Assembly (NCBI RefSeq): GCF_042684645.1
Contig: NZ_JBHULV010000008.1
Location: 310,001-374,000, forward strand
Reading direction: 5' to 3'
Origin: Pseudopedobacter alpinus
GTDB taxonomy: Bacteria > Bacteroidota > Bacteroidia > Sphingobacteriales > Sphingobacteriaceae
DNA length: 64,000 nt
Each line of letters opens with the position of its first letter. The stretch's first letter is position 1. The notes below the pieces were generated by a model, which had not been told where the DNA came from, searched no databases, and saw only the letters and a program-made list of their open reading frames with translations. Below, piece after piece: positions 6,961-16,255 of this stretch. The position numbers and the translations under genes are program-made.

Positions 6961-9160
6961 AATCCTTAATCGGATTCTCCAACAACCAATATCCTAAAAT
7001 AGAAATTCCTCTTGGGTACCAATAGCCAATCCAAACATCATCTTTTTTCAACAAACCATCGTTATAAGCATACGGACTGTTTTTATTCCACTCATAAACA
7101 TAAGGAGCAGATGAGTGCTTAATGCCATACCATTGCGCAGCAACCACATCGGCAACAATGGTTTTGCTAAACCAAGTTGTACCTTCTTGTGTGGTTAACT
7201 TAATCCCATAATCTGTAATGCTCTGAGCGTAAGTGGTAGCATAATCTTTTTTCAAAACCTCTGCTAATTGCTTTAACAAAACAGATTTTGAACCAACTAA
7301 TCCGGGTAAAAACAAACCTTCGCCAATAACCACAGAACGCTGATCCCACTTAGGGAAAGTTTCGTCTAAACTCACAGGTATAAAACCATATTTCTTTTGT
7401 GCTTTTTTTAATGTAGATAAAATTAGGCTAGCCTCTTGTTCGTAGTAAGCAGCCTGTTTATTTCTTAAACCTTCATTATTAACAGCTACACCTAAGCTTT
7501 TGAAACCAGCACCTTCGCCATCAACAACACCTTTTTTGGTAGCATCAATTGCAATAACTTTTTCTTTGTTTGCTAAAGCCCTAAACATTTCTGCAGCTAC
7601 AGCATAAGCACTCATTTGTTTAGCCCCTAAAAAAGTGTTTTCTGGCGATAGTTTTAAAGCTTCATTGGCATCGTAAGTACTCCAACCGTAAGCTTTATCT
7701 GCTATGCCGTTTCCGTTGGTATCTCTGTTTTTTACCGATTGCATTAAAACATCAACCGTACCCAACATTGATTTTACAAAGGCATCATCGCCAGTAATTT
7801 TCCAGTAATAATAAAGCAATAAAACAAAAGATGTATTCTCTTCAACCGCCATGTGTGGGCCGTAATTATAATTTGCAGTTTCGTTAACAAAAGGTAAATC
7901 ACCAACATCATGGTATAAATAAGGGCCATATTCTGCCGCAGTCATTCCTTGTTGATAAGCTGGTTTATCTTGGGACGGATTAGCATCAACAGTCACCTCT
8001 GCTCTTGCAATGTAGTGAGTCCACTGACTTAATTGTAATTTTAAACGCCAAGGGCAAAAAATGGCACTTACTTCCGTTTCGTGGGCAACATCAACCGTAC
8101 TTAAATGTTTAAATCTTCCTTCAGAGACATAAAAGCGAGGCTGCTGATTTTCATCCAATAAAAAATAAGTATTTGCCAAATCAGTATGGAAAGTTAAGGC
8201 CAAAACCCATTTTTCTTGTGCGGTTAAATTGCTATTCATTAAACTGTTTTCAAAGTTTTGCGTCAGGCGGATGTTCTCATCATAATGCACCTCTGCATAT
8301 TTTAAAACATCGTTAATACTTTTCCAATAACGGGTATAATAAAATTTAAGGTCTTGGTTCACACGTAAGTCTTCAATAACTTTATGGTCATTATAGGTTG
8401 CGTAAACTTGAGTAAATTCTTTATTTGCTTTTGGTGCTAGGCTAAAATTATAAAATAAACCCCCAAAACCATCAGTATTAAAAGTGCCTTTTGCAGGAGA
8501 TTTAATAGCCGATAATGCCAATTTTACATCTTTATCGGTATTGTCTCTAAATAAAACCCGTTGTGTTACGTTGTCAGGTTTCATCGGCTCAAAAGCCATA
8601 AAATTGAAACCCTTTACTGGTGTTTTTGCTACGGCAACTTTAAGTTTGCCATTTACATTTGTTGTGCTATTGTTTACAATATTTACCTGCAAATAAAAGC
8701 CAGGGAATATTTGTGTTTTAATAGCCGCACTATCTGCTAAATCTTTAGATGTTGTAAAAGAAGAAACCAAAGTGAAATTAACTTTGATGCCTTCTGGCGT
8801 TTCACCAGTAATTTCCATAGATGCTGGGCCAAATTTTAACTGCTGTTTTATTAAATAAGCGGCATTTCTAGGCAGTTTAGTAGTTCTAAAACAATAGAAT
8901 TTTTCATCAACTTCAACACCAATTAGCAAGCCCGTTTGTTCATCCATATCAAAACCCAAACTGCCTGTTTGCATACTTTGTTTCTCGTTTAATAAAGAAA
9001 AAGAAAACCTGCTACCTAACCTTGAGTTTAGCAATGAAAAATTGGTGCTATCTGTTAGTGATGTTGTAATTAAGTTAGCGTCAACTTTAAAACTTTGCGC
9101 TGAAAGTATTAAAGAAAAACCGACTAACAAGAAAGTGGAAAGTGTTTTTTGAAAATTCAT
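6959..9160 (-). CDS. GH52-like glycoside hydrolase (beta-xylosidase-like), secreted
   Basis: A 733-residue protein with an N-terminal signal peptide (hydrophobic stretch ending SAQS). The body has the all-alpha barrel look of family GH52. From memory of the Geobacillus enzyme, the segment VSEGRF aligns with its nucleophile region, so E347 is the candidate nucleophile. STYDA aligns with its acid/base region, so D497 is the candidate acid/base. The C-terminal WYPRGISILGYWLLE also matches. GH52 members are retaining beta-xylosidases, which makes a xylo-oligosaccharide substrate plausible. It is the last gene of a leftward run with an esterase and an alginate-lyase-family protein. The alignment was not computed. 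Confidence 0.65.
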   Translation of the reverse strand: MNFQKTLSTFLLVGFSLILSAQSFKVDANLITTSLTDSTNFSLLNSRLGSRFSFSLLNEKQSMQTGSLGFDMDEQTGLLIGVEVDEKFYCFRTTKLPRNAAYLIKQQLKFGPASMEITGETPEGIKVNFTLVSSFTTSKDLADSAAIKTQIFPGFYLQVNIVNNSTTNVNGKLKVAVAKTPVKGFNFMAFEPMKPDNVTQRVLFRDNTDKDVKLALSAIKSPAKGTFNTDGFGGLFYNFSLAPKANKEFTQVYATYNDHKVIEDLRVNQDLKFYYTRYWKSINDVLKYAEVHYDENIRLTQNFENSLMNSNLTAQEKWVLALTFHTDLANTYFLLDENQQPRFYVSEGRFKHLSTVDVAHETEVSAIFCPWRLKLQLSQWTHYIARAEVTVDANPSQDKPAYQQGMTAAEYGPYLYHDVGDLPFVNETANYNYGPHMAVEENTSFVLLLYYYWKITGDDAFVKSMLGTVDVLMQSVKNRDTNGNGIADKAYGWSTYDANEALKLSPENTFLGAKQMSAYAVAAEMFRALANKEKVIAIDATKKGVVDGEGAGFKSLGVAVNNEGLRNKQAAYYEQEASLILSTLKKAQKKYGFIPVSLDETFPKWDQRSVVIGEGLFLPGLVGSKSVLLKQLAEVLKKDYATTYAQSITDYGIKLTTQEGTTWFSKTIVADVVAAQWYGIKHSSAPYVYEWNKNSPYAYNDGLLKKDDVWIGYWYPRGISILGYWLLENPIKD

Positions 9161-9187
9161 TCTTAAAAATTTAATATTTATAAATGA

Positions 9188-11104
9188 TTAATTGCTTTTA
9201 AAACTTGATGCAGGCAAACCTTCTTTATTGTAGAGATTTGCACCTTCTGGTGCATCTGCCCAAGCGTAACGAACAGCAATTGGTTTTGTAATATCTTTAG
9301 CCCAAACTACCACTTGGTTTCCTACTATTTTTGCATCAGCTTTCACAAAATTCTTCCCATCGGCAGAAATGCTGAACTGCTCTAATTGTTTTCCTACCAT
9401 CTTTAACCCCGACCCAACATGGTTAAAAGAAACATAAACCTGATTGCCCGAAATTTTTATTGATTTATATATTGGACCCGAATAAACAATGTCTTCGTGA
9501 TAAGCCATTTTTTGTGCTGCCAAAGCCAAACGTTTACCAACATCTTGTTTATTTGCTGGGTGAATGTCGTTTTTCTCCCCAACATCATGTATAACCACCA
9601 TTGCAGTATGAGGGGTTTTTAAAGTTTTCATTTGTGCTTCTCTTAGCAAAGCCCAATTACTTATTTCTGGTTCGGTTCCTGTGGCTAAGTAATTTGCTAG
9701 TTGAACAAACAAAAATGGTAAATCAGGTTTTTGCCAATCGTTACGCCAAGTCTTTATTAATGAGGTTAGTAAGTGTTGATGTTGTTCTGGTTTTGAGACG
9801 TTACTTTCGCCTTGGTACCAAGCAATTCCTTTAATGTTATAGTTTGCCATCGGCTTAATCATTGCGTAATAATATGCCGTTGGGCTATGTAAGGATAAAC
9901 CATTTCCTTTGGGTAATTGTGGTAATTCTATACCAAATTTATATTTCCAGGGTTGGTTTAATGCGATAGAATCTTCTCCAAATTTAATTTGATAATTATT
10001 TTTTGGGTTAAACCCGATGCCTGTTGTTGGGCTAATTAACCTGATGACCAATTTATTATTTCCAGCTTTCAATACTCCGGGAGCGATGGTATAAAAACGA
10101 TCAGTATAACTGCTATTCATTGTGCCAACTTGGTTTCCGTTAATATAAGTTTCATCCTGCGTAAGCATACTTCCTAAAGAAAGAATTGCGGTTTTTTCTA
10201 CCAAATTAGCCGGAATGTTTATTTCGGTTTTAAACCACATAGAGCCATATTTAGGGAAGTTCACTTTTTCGCCTAATTGGTTGATGTCTTTTACTTCTTC
10301 CCAATTAACATCATGATGATCAGTTTCTAAAAACCATTTTTCATTAACACCAAGGTCATTTTCTGTTATTTCTTTGTGCCAATTGGCTGTTTTTAGTTGG
10401 TGTACATTTATGATACGGGCAACTTCGTTAGTGTCTTTTAACTGCAGCCAAACTTTATCATATTCTGGAAATTCCTTTAACGATTCGCTATTTACCCAAG
10501 ATTGGGCAGGTGTGCCTCCAACAGAAGAATTAATGATGCCAATAGGTACTTTATATTTTTTGTATAAATCTTTAGCAAAAAAATATCCTACTGCTGTAAA
10601 AGATAAAACCGTTTGCGGGTTTGCACTTACCCAACCTTTATCACTTGCTACATCAGCAATCGGAATAAATGCCATATCTCTATTTACTGTAAATTGCCTA
10701 ATCATGGGGTAATTTGCAGTCGCAATTTCACTAGTGTATTTAGCTTTAATATTTGGACGGCTCAATAAAGCCTCCATGTTTGATTGGCCAGCGCAAAGCC
10801 AAACATCACCAATCAAAATATCAGAAAGTTCTTTATTATTAATTTGAATTTTAAACGGTCCACCAGCTGGCTGAGGATCTAATTTTATTAACCATTTACC
10901 GTCTTTATCAGTTTTAGCGGTGTAAGTTTTGTTTTTGAAGGTAACTTTTACCACTTCTCCGGCGTTTGCCCATCCCCAAATTTTAATTTGTTCATCTCTT
11001 TGCAGTACCATGCCGTTGCCAACAAGGCTTGGCAACTTAACTTCTGCCCTTAAGGCAAAGCTTAAAATCAGAAAACCAAATATTAATAAGAGATTTTTTT
11101 TCAT
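9188..11104 (-). CDS. Sialate O-acetylesterase-type carbohydrate esterase, secreted
   Basis: About 638 residues of SGNH-hydrolase type (SASA/DUF303). The serine block is GQSNME, a second conserved block is WYQGESN, and the C-terminal catalytic pair is in NDIHPAN. A beta-sandwich insertion (about residues 230-400, ending NNKLVIRLISPTTG) separates the halves, as is usual for Bacteroidota members. The ATG at 11104 is preferred to the one at 11134 because it begins a clean signal peptide (MKKNLLLIFGFLI). The longer form would overlap the upstream gene. It probably removes acetyl groups from glycans in the periplasm or outside. Sialic acid need not be the substrate. A xylan decoration would fit the neighbouring GH52-like enzyme. 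Confidence 0.85.
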   Translation of the reverse strand: MKKNLLLIFGFLILSFALRAEVKLPSLVGNGMVLQRDEQIKIWGWANAGEVVKVTFKNKTYTAKTDKDGKWLIKLDPQPAGGPFKIQINNKELSDILIGDVWLCAGQSNMEALLSRPNIKAKYTSEIATANYPMIRQFTVNRDMAFIPIADVASDKGWVSANPQTVLSFTAVGYFFAKDLYKKYKVPIGIINSSVGGTPAQSWVNSESLKEFPEYDKVWLQLKDTNEVARIINVHQLKTANWHKEITENDLGVNEKWFLETDHHDVNWEEVKDINQLGEKVNFPKYGSMWFKTEINIPANLVEKTAILSLGSMLTQDETYINGNQVGTMNSSYTDRFYTIAPGVLKAGNNKLVIRLISPTTGIGFNPKNNYQIKFGEDSIALNQPWKYKFGIELPQLPKGNGLSLHSPTAYYYAMIKPMANYNIKGIAWYQGESNVSKPEQHQHLLTSLIKTWRNDWQKPDLPFLFVQLANYLATGTEPEISNWALLREAQMKTLKTPHTAMVVIHDVGEKNDIHPANKQDVGKRLALAAQKMAYHEDIVYSGPIYKSIKISGNQVYVSFNHVGSGLKMVGKQLEQFSISADGKNFVKADAKIVGNQVVVWAKDITKPIAVRYAWADAPEGANLYNKEGLPASSFKSN

Positions 11105-11117
11105 TTTATAATGAGAT

Positions 11118-12215
11118 TTAGTTTTTAACTGCATTTAATACACATCGCCAATTGGCATAATTGGACTTATTTTGTGCTAACGTATTTACAATTTCTACAA
11201 ACTCTTTATTAAAATAGCTTGCTTCAATAAATACATCAATGGCATTTTTCGGGTCGTAATTTGCACCAATTTTATAACCTGGTTCATTATTATTTGCTCT
11301 TCTTCTGTCAAAAGCTGCTCTACTATTAACAAATTCTGCATGGGTTTTTTCACCTTTAGCGTAAGGCACTAAAAATTCTACCGATTTTTGAATGGAAGAA
11401 CTTGAAATAGATTGATAGGTATAATAATCAAAACCTGTGGCTCTTTTAATAATTGTGGCGGCGGTTAAAAGTGGCTCTAAAGTGTATTGATGATAATGCA
11501 AGGCATCCCGTTCTTTAAAATCCATACCAGAGCCATCAGCATGTAAATTCTTTTCTATTTGCTTTTTAAAATTGCTATCTACAAATAATTGGTATGTTTT
11601 ACTGTTTGTTAAATAGGCAATATTTGTTAAAATTTTTATCCTGTGAGAATTCCAGTTATTATAGGTTGATTTTCTTTTAAGTGAGGTAAATTGGGTTGCA
11701 ATTTCAGCAGCTGCAATTTTGCTAAACCATTCTTCAATAATTTGTTTGTCGGCAGTCTTGATTTCTTCTTTAATTAAATCGTAAGCTTCAAATAATGGGT
11801 CTAATTTCGATTCGTTTATAGGGTTGCCTATCGCTTGGTTAATTGTTGCCCAAGCTGTAATGTATTGTACGCACTTATTAAAATATTCTTTATTGTTAGT
11901 GATTTTGTAGGTGTAAGCCAAAGCGTAAATCTTTTTCAAATCCTCAAGTGCCTTTAAAGTTTTAATCTTTTTAGGGTCGGTAGCTAAATGCCCTTCAGAT
12001 ATGATGGTATCAATAGGTTGAGGATTTTGTGTGAGTGCAACTTTTGCTTGTTTTTCTAATAAACTGAATGCTTTTTTTGCGCTGCTATCTTCTTGTACAA
12101 TGGTTTTTAATTTCTTTAGCTCAGTTTTATTTAAGCTTAAAAATTGCGCATTTGCAAACTTTGTATTGCATAAAAAAGAGCAGTATAAAACGGCGAGGTA
12201 AATAATTTTGTTCAT
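11118..12215 (-). CDS. Alginate lyase family protein, secreted
   Basis: A 365-residue protein with a signal peptide ending ANAQ. It has the alpha-barrel alginate lyase (PL5-type) signature: YNNWNSHR in the centre and LHYHQYTLEPLL further on, which would supply the His/Tyr catalytic residues. It is the first gene of the leftward run with the esterase and GH52-like glycosidase, with 13 bases to the preferred esterase start. The family acts on uronic-acid polymers, which fits the hexuronate-type transporter at 3129-4373. The true polymer is unknown. Confidence 0.8.
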   Translation of the reverse strand: MNKIIYLAVLYCSFLCNTKFANAQFLSLNKTELKKLKTIVQEDSSAKKAFSLLEKQAKVALTQNPQPIDTIISEGHLATDPKKIKTLKALEDLKKIYALAYTYKITNNKEYFNKCVQYITAWATINQAIGNPINESKLDPLFEAYDLIKEEIKTADKQIIEEWFSKIAAAEIATQFTSLKRKSTYNNWNSHRIKILTNIAYLTNSKTYQLFVDSNFKKQIEKNLHADGSGMDFKERDALHYHQYTLEPLLTAATIIKRATGFDYYTYQSISSSSIQKSVEFLVPYAKGEKTHAEFVNSRAAFDRRRANNNEPGYKIGANYDPKNAIDVFIEASYFNKEFVEIVNTLAQNKSNYANWRCVLNAVKN

Positions 12216-12305
12216 CTAACTTTACATTTGGTTTAATAATCTGTTTTAAGAGACAGATTATTTATGATGATACAATAATAGTATAATCTATTTACAAAAA
12301 CTAAT

Positions 12306-12342
12306 AAAAACCCATAAGTCTGCGTACACGAAATGGGTTTTT
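12306..12342. terminator. Bidirectional hairpin terminator
   Basis: AAAAACCCAT (12306-12315) and ATGGGTTTTT (12333-12342) form a perfect 10-bp stem with a 17-base loop and T-runs on both strands. It ends the leftward NlpC gene. Confidence 0.75.
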
Positions 12343-12490
12343 CTTCGGAGATAGGTTTAAATTATTGGGTACATATAATGTAAATAGGAGTTATATTAAG
12401 TCTTAATGAGGGGTGGAGTTATAAATATATTATGTTATGATATTGAAATAATTTTAACAATATATTAGCTATAGATTTTTAGAGAAAACC

Positions 12491-13063
12491 TTAATCCAAA
12501 ACCCTAATAATCTTTACAAATCTGCCAGCATAATACTTATTTAGGGGAGTAATGGTTACTCCATAAGCTTTACCAGAAGTAGAATGAATAAATTTTATGC
12601 TATCTCTGGTTTGGGTTAATATCCCCATGTGGCCAACAACTTTTTTGGTGCTATCTGTACCGGTAAATAAAATTAAATCTCCAGGAAGTGCTTTTTTAAA
12701 ACTTATCGGACTTCCATAATTTGTAAAATCTACCGAACTTCTTGGCACAGGAAAATTGAAGTGATTAAAAGTGTAAGTTATAAATCCTGAACAATCAAAA
12801 CCATTTTTTGGATTTGTTGAGCCATATTTATAAGGAATTCCTTGTAATGTTTTGGCGAAATTAACTAATGTTGCTTTGTCTAATCTTGTACTATCATTTA
12901 AAGATAAACTGTCTATTGATTCTGTAGTTTTGTCTGTAATTAAGGAGGAATCTTGATTTAGCATTACGGAAGCAAAAAAAGAGTCATCACTATCTATCTT
13001 CAATGTTTCATTCCCACAAGAAGTGGTTAACATGAATAATAAACACGGGTATAAATATTTCAT
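12491..13063 (-). CDS. NlpC/P60 family cell-wall peptidase, probable lipoprotein
   Basis: A 190-residue cysteine peptidase predicted to cut peptide bonds in peptidoglycan stems. The catalytic residues are visible: C91 (FDCSGF), H145 (GHMGIL) and H160. The N-terminus has a hydrophobic stretch followed by TTSC, so C16 may be lipidated, although the -3 residue is not the classical one. Residues 20-60 are a polar linker rich in Asp and Ser. It follows the DUF4112 gene with a 13-base gap, so the two form an operon. Confidence 0.9.
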   Translation of the reverse strand: MKYLYPCLLFMLTTSCGNETLKIDSDDSFFASVMLNQDSSLITDKTTESIDSLSLNDSTRLDKATLVNFAKTLQGIPYKYGSTNPKNGFDCSGFITYTFNHFNFPVPRSSVDFTNYGSPISFKKALPGDLILFTGTDSTKKVVGHMGILTQTRDSIKFIHSTSGKAYGVTITPLNKYYAGRFVKIIRVLD

Positions 13064-13076
13064 TCAATTCGCTTCA

Positions 13077-13550
13077 CTAAAATATAACTCCAACAAGCCA
13101 ACTTGTAATTAACCAAACTGTATAAAAGGCAAGTCCGATAAGTAATATAAAAGCAACTAAAATCCAAGTCAATATACCTTTTGCGCTACCAGAATGTTTC
13201 CCTTCTAAATAATGTTCATTCAATAAAGCAATATTGCGGTTGTTAGCTTTAAAGTAGAAATCGAAAATCCAACCTAATACGGGTATTGCACCAATTAATA
13301 CATCAAGAAACACATTCCAAAGCATTTTAACTATAAGTTTGCTACTAGCGCCGTTTTTATACATCGCATAAACTAAACCTATAGAAATGATACCCGTAAA
13401 AGCATCGCCGGCAAAGGGTACAAAGTTTAAAATAGGATCTAAACCAAACTTAAAACCACCAATTTCAAACTGGCTGTCCATCAATTTACTAATCTTAGAA
13501 ATCGATTTTAATTTTGGGTGTATTGGTGTTTGGCTTGCGGTGTCTTTCAT
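13077..13550 (-). CDS. DUF4112 domain membrane protein
   Basis: A 157-residue protein with at least two and probably three membrane segments, and the DUF4112 pattern (FGLDPILNFVPFAGDA, then AIPVLGWIFDFYFKANNRN). The function of the family is not known. It is co-transcribed with the downstream NlpC/P60 lipoprotein, which hints at an envelope role, by context only. Confidence 0.85.
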   Translation of the reverse strand: MKDTASQTPIHPKLKSISKISKLMDSQFEIGGFKFGLDPILNFVPFAGDAFTGIISIGLVYAMYKNGASSKLIVKMLWNVFLDVLIGAIPVLGWIFDFYFKANNRNIALLNEHYLEGKHSGSAKGILTWILVAFILLIGLAFYTVWLITSWLVGVIF

Positions 13551-13921
13551 GAAATTTATTTATACAAATAGTGTACCTATTTAATTAGCTTTTTATCTCC
13601 CGGAGGTTAGCGCAGATGTTGAATTTGTGAATTTCAGGTTTAACACCCTCAACTCTGTGCTCTCCGTGTTCTCCGTGTTTAAACCTTTTTTCTTAGTGCG
13701 CTTTGTGGTAAAATGTTTTCTCCCGCAGATTTCGCTGATTATCACAGATTTTGAAGTTTGCTTTTGGATAGCAAATTAAACCCGCAACTCTGTGTTCTCC
13801 GTGTTTAAACCTTTTTTCTTTGAGCGTTTTGCGGTTAATTTTTATTTGGTCTAAAATCATTTTGAAAAAGGATAATAAATCAAAATAACCTACATTTAGA
13901 TTAATAAACCAACACTACCAA
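13551..13921. other. Intergenic region with dispersed extragenic repeats
   Basis: No gene is seen. It contains the cacagag/cgcagattt type repeats listed at 13651-13820 and the promoter region of the DUF2339 gene. A TACATTTA resembling a -7 element lies at about 13890-13897. Confidence 0.5.
13651..13820. repeat. Dispersed extragenic repeat block
   Basis: AACTCTGTG[C/T]TCTCCGTG and the following GTTTAAACCTTTTTTCTT occur at 13651-13694 and 13786-13820, the first copy having nine extra bases. Between them lies GCTTTGTGGTAAAA followed by CCCGCAGATTTCGCTGATTA, words found again at 47507-47558. Confidence 0.7.
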
Positions 13922-16255
13922 ATGGAGGAAAACGATAAGCCAATAGATGAAGTTCTTTTAAAACTGGAGACGCTTTTAAAAAAGCAGGAAAATTTTAATA
14001 AAGAAATTGCTGCTTTAAGACAGGAAGTTAATGTGTTAAAGTCAACTCATACAGCTGCTAAAGCTGATGATATTAAGCCATTTATAGCAGAAGAGCCTGT
14101 AAAACCTTTTACAAATTCTTATCAAGCACCACAACCCAAAGTTTTTGAGCCATTTAAATATCAATTACCAAAAACCAATACTTTCGATTGGGAAAAATTT
14201 GTCGGCGAAAACTTAATTAATAAAATAGGTATTGCAATAACCATTATTGGTGTTGCAATAGGTGCAAAATATTCTATTGAGCATGAATTAATTAGTCCGC
14301 TTACACGTATAATTTTAGGTTATGTAATGGGCATTGCTTTATTAGCTTTTGGTATAAAACTGAAACAAAAGTACGAGAGTTATAGCGCTGTTTTGGTAAG
14401 TGGCGCTATCGCAATTATGTATTTTATTACTTTTGCTGCCTATAGTTTTTACGGGTTATTTCCTCAACTTTTAGCGTTTGCGTTAATGTTGCTTTTTACT
14501 GTTTTTACAGTTGTGGCAGCTATTAATTATAACAAGCAGGTTATTGCATTAATTGGTTTAGTTGGCGCTTATGCAGTACCTTTTTTATTGAGCGAAGGTT
14601 CAGGTAATGTTGCCGTTTTATTCGCTTACATTAGTATTATAAATGCTGGTATTTTATTCTTAGCTTTTAAAAAATATTGGAAATCCTTATACTATGCATC
14701 CTTTATTTTTACATGGTTAATTTTTGCATCGTGGTTTATTACCAAATACATTGCCGCTGAATATTTTAACCTTTCATTAGCGTTTTTAGGTGTTTTCTTT
14801 GCCACTTTTTATGCTGTGTTTTTAATTTATAAGCTCAGCAGAAAAGAAAAATACCAATTAGATGATATTTTACTCCTTTTGGCAAATTCCTTTGTTTTTT
14901 ACGGATTTGGTTTTGCCATTTTATCTTCCACAACGGCATGTAGTGCGTATTTAGGATTGTTTACTTTATTTAATGCAATTATTCATTTTATTGTAGGGAG
15001 CATTATTTACAAACAAAAACTGGCTGATAAAAACCTATTTTATTTGGTTGCCGGTTTGGTGTTAGTTTTTATAACAGTAACCATTCCGGTTCAGTTAGAT
15101 GGAAATTGGGTGACTATAGTTTGGGCATGCGAAGCTGCTTTATTGTTTTGGATTGGTAGAACAAAAGAAGTTTCTGTTTACGAAAAGTTATCCTACATTT
15201 TAATGTTTTTAGGCTTTTTTAGTCTGCTGCAAGATTATTATACCATGCCTTACTATTACGGTGGAGAAGATGTTAAAACCACGCCTTTTTTTAATGTTTA
15301 TTTCCTTACAGGGATCATATTTGTAGCGGCTTTTTCTTTCATTAATAAATTGTTTTACAGCAATAAATACAAATCGGCTTTAACCACACAAAAGAATATC
15401 AATTTAATTGGATATTCCATTACAGGGATGTTTTTGTTGGTGCTTTATTGGGTTTTCAGAATGGAAATTGTACGTTATTGGGACCAATTATTTACCGACT
15501 CTATAATCGAAATTAAAACAGCAAAGCAAACCTATCCTAATCAATATTATAATTTTGATTTAAGGCATTTAAGCACTATTTGGGTAATTAATTATTCTCT
15601 GCTATTTTTCTCCATACTTTCTATTTTCAATATTAAAGCATTAAAAAACAGACAGTTTGCGTTTGTAAATTTAGCATTTAACACCGTTGTATTACTGGCT
15701 TTTTTGATACAAGGATTATATGTTTTGAGCGAATTGAGAGAAAGTTACATACACCAAACCAATGCTCAATATTATGAAATTGGAATCTTAAATATCGCCA
15801 TTAGGTATATTTGTTACCTTTTTTTAGTACTCGTAATTTTAACCAGTTATCAAATCATCAAAAAAGAATTTATAAAACCAGTCAGCAAAAATTTAAAAAT
15901 AGGTTTTGATTTAGCAGTTCATATTTCTATTGTTTGGATATTGAGTAGTGAATTAATTACTTGGCTAAATTTTTCTGTGGCAGATCAATCTTACAAATTG
16001 GGGTTAAGTATTTTATGGGGAGTTTATGCACTTTTCTTAATTGCTATCGGGATTTGGAAAAACAAACAACACATTAGAATTGGCGCAATAGCATTGTTTT
16101 CTGTTACATTGGTGAAATTGTTTTTTTACGATATTTCACAAATGGAAACCATTGCTAAAACCGTAATTTTTGTGGCTTTAGGAGTGTTACTTTTAATTAT
16201 TTCTTTCCTTTACAATAAATATAAACACATTATTACCAATGAAACTGAAGATTAG
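13922..16255 (+). CDS. DUF2339 domain multi-pass membrane protein
   Basis: A 777-residue protein. A short coiled-coil-like region (about residues 5-45) and a Pro-rich linker lead to the conserved WEKFVGENLINKIGIAI. About twenty hydrophobic segments follow, running to the C-terminus. This is the DUF2339 architecture. The function is not established. It overlaps the DUF3999 gene by 17 bases. DUF2339 and DUF3999 proteins are frequently paired, so a joint inner-membrane complex is likely, by inference. Confidence 0.9.
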   Translation: MEENDKPIDEVLLKLETLLKKQENFNKEIAALRQEVNVLKSTHTAAKADDIKPFIAEEPVKPFTNSYQAPQPKVFEPFKYQLPKTNTFDWEKFVGENLINKIGIAITIIGVAIGAKYSIEHELISPLTRIILGYVMGIALLAFGIKLKQKYESYSAVLVSGAIAIMYFITFAAYSFYGLFPQLLAFALMLLFTVFTVVAAINYNKQVIALIGLVGAYAVPFLLSEGSGNVAVLFAYISIINAGILFLAFKKYWKSLYYASFIFTWLIFASWFITKYIAAEYFNLSLAFLGVFFATFYAVFLIYKLSRKEKYQLDDILLLLANSFVFYGFGFAILSSTTACSAYLGLFTLFNAIIHFIVGSIIYKQKLADKNLFYLVAGLVLVFITVTIPVQLDGNWVTIVWACEAALLFWIGRTKEVSVYEKLSYILMFLGFFSLLQDYYTMPYYYGGEDVKTTPFFNVYFLTGIIFVAAFSFINKLFYSNKYKSALTTQKNINLIGYSITGMFLLVLYWVFRMEIVRYWDQLFTDSIIEIKTAKQTYPNQYYNFDLRHLSTIWVINYSLLFFSILSIFNIKALKNRQFAFVNLAFNTVVLLAFLIQGLYVLSELRESYIHQTNAQYYEIGILNIAIRYICYLFLVLVILTSYQIIKKEFIKPVSKNLKIGFDLAVHISIVWILSSELITWLNFSVADQSYKLGLSILWGVYALFLIAIGIWKNKQHIRIGAIALFSVTLVKLFFYDISQMETIAKTVIFVALGVLLLIISFLYNKYKHIITNETED

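Noticed and set aside
10374..10712. 112-codon rightward frame
   Set aside because: It lies wholly inside the esterase gene on the other strand and has no family features.
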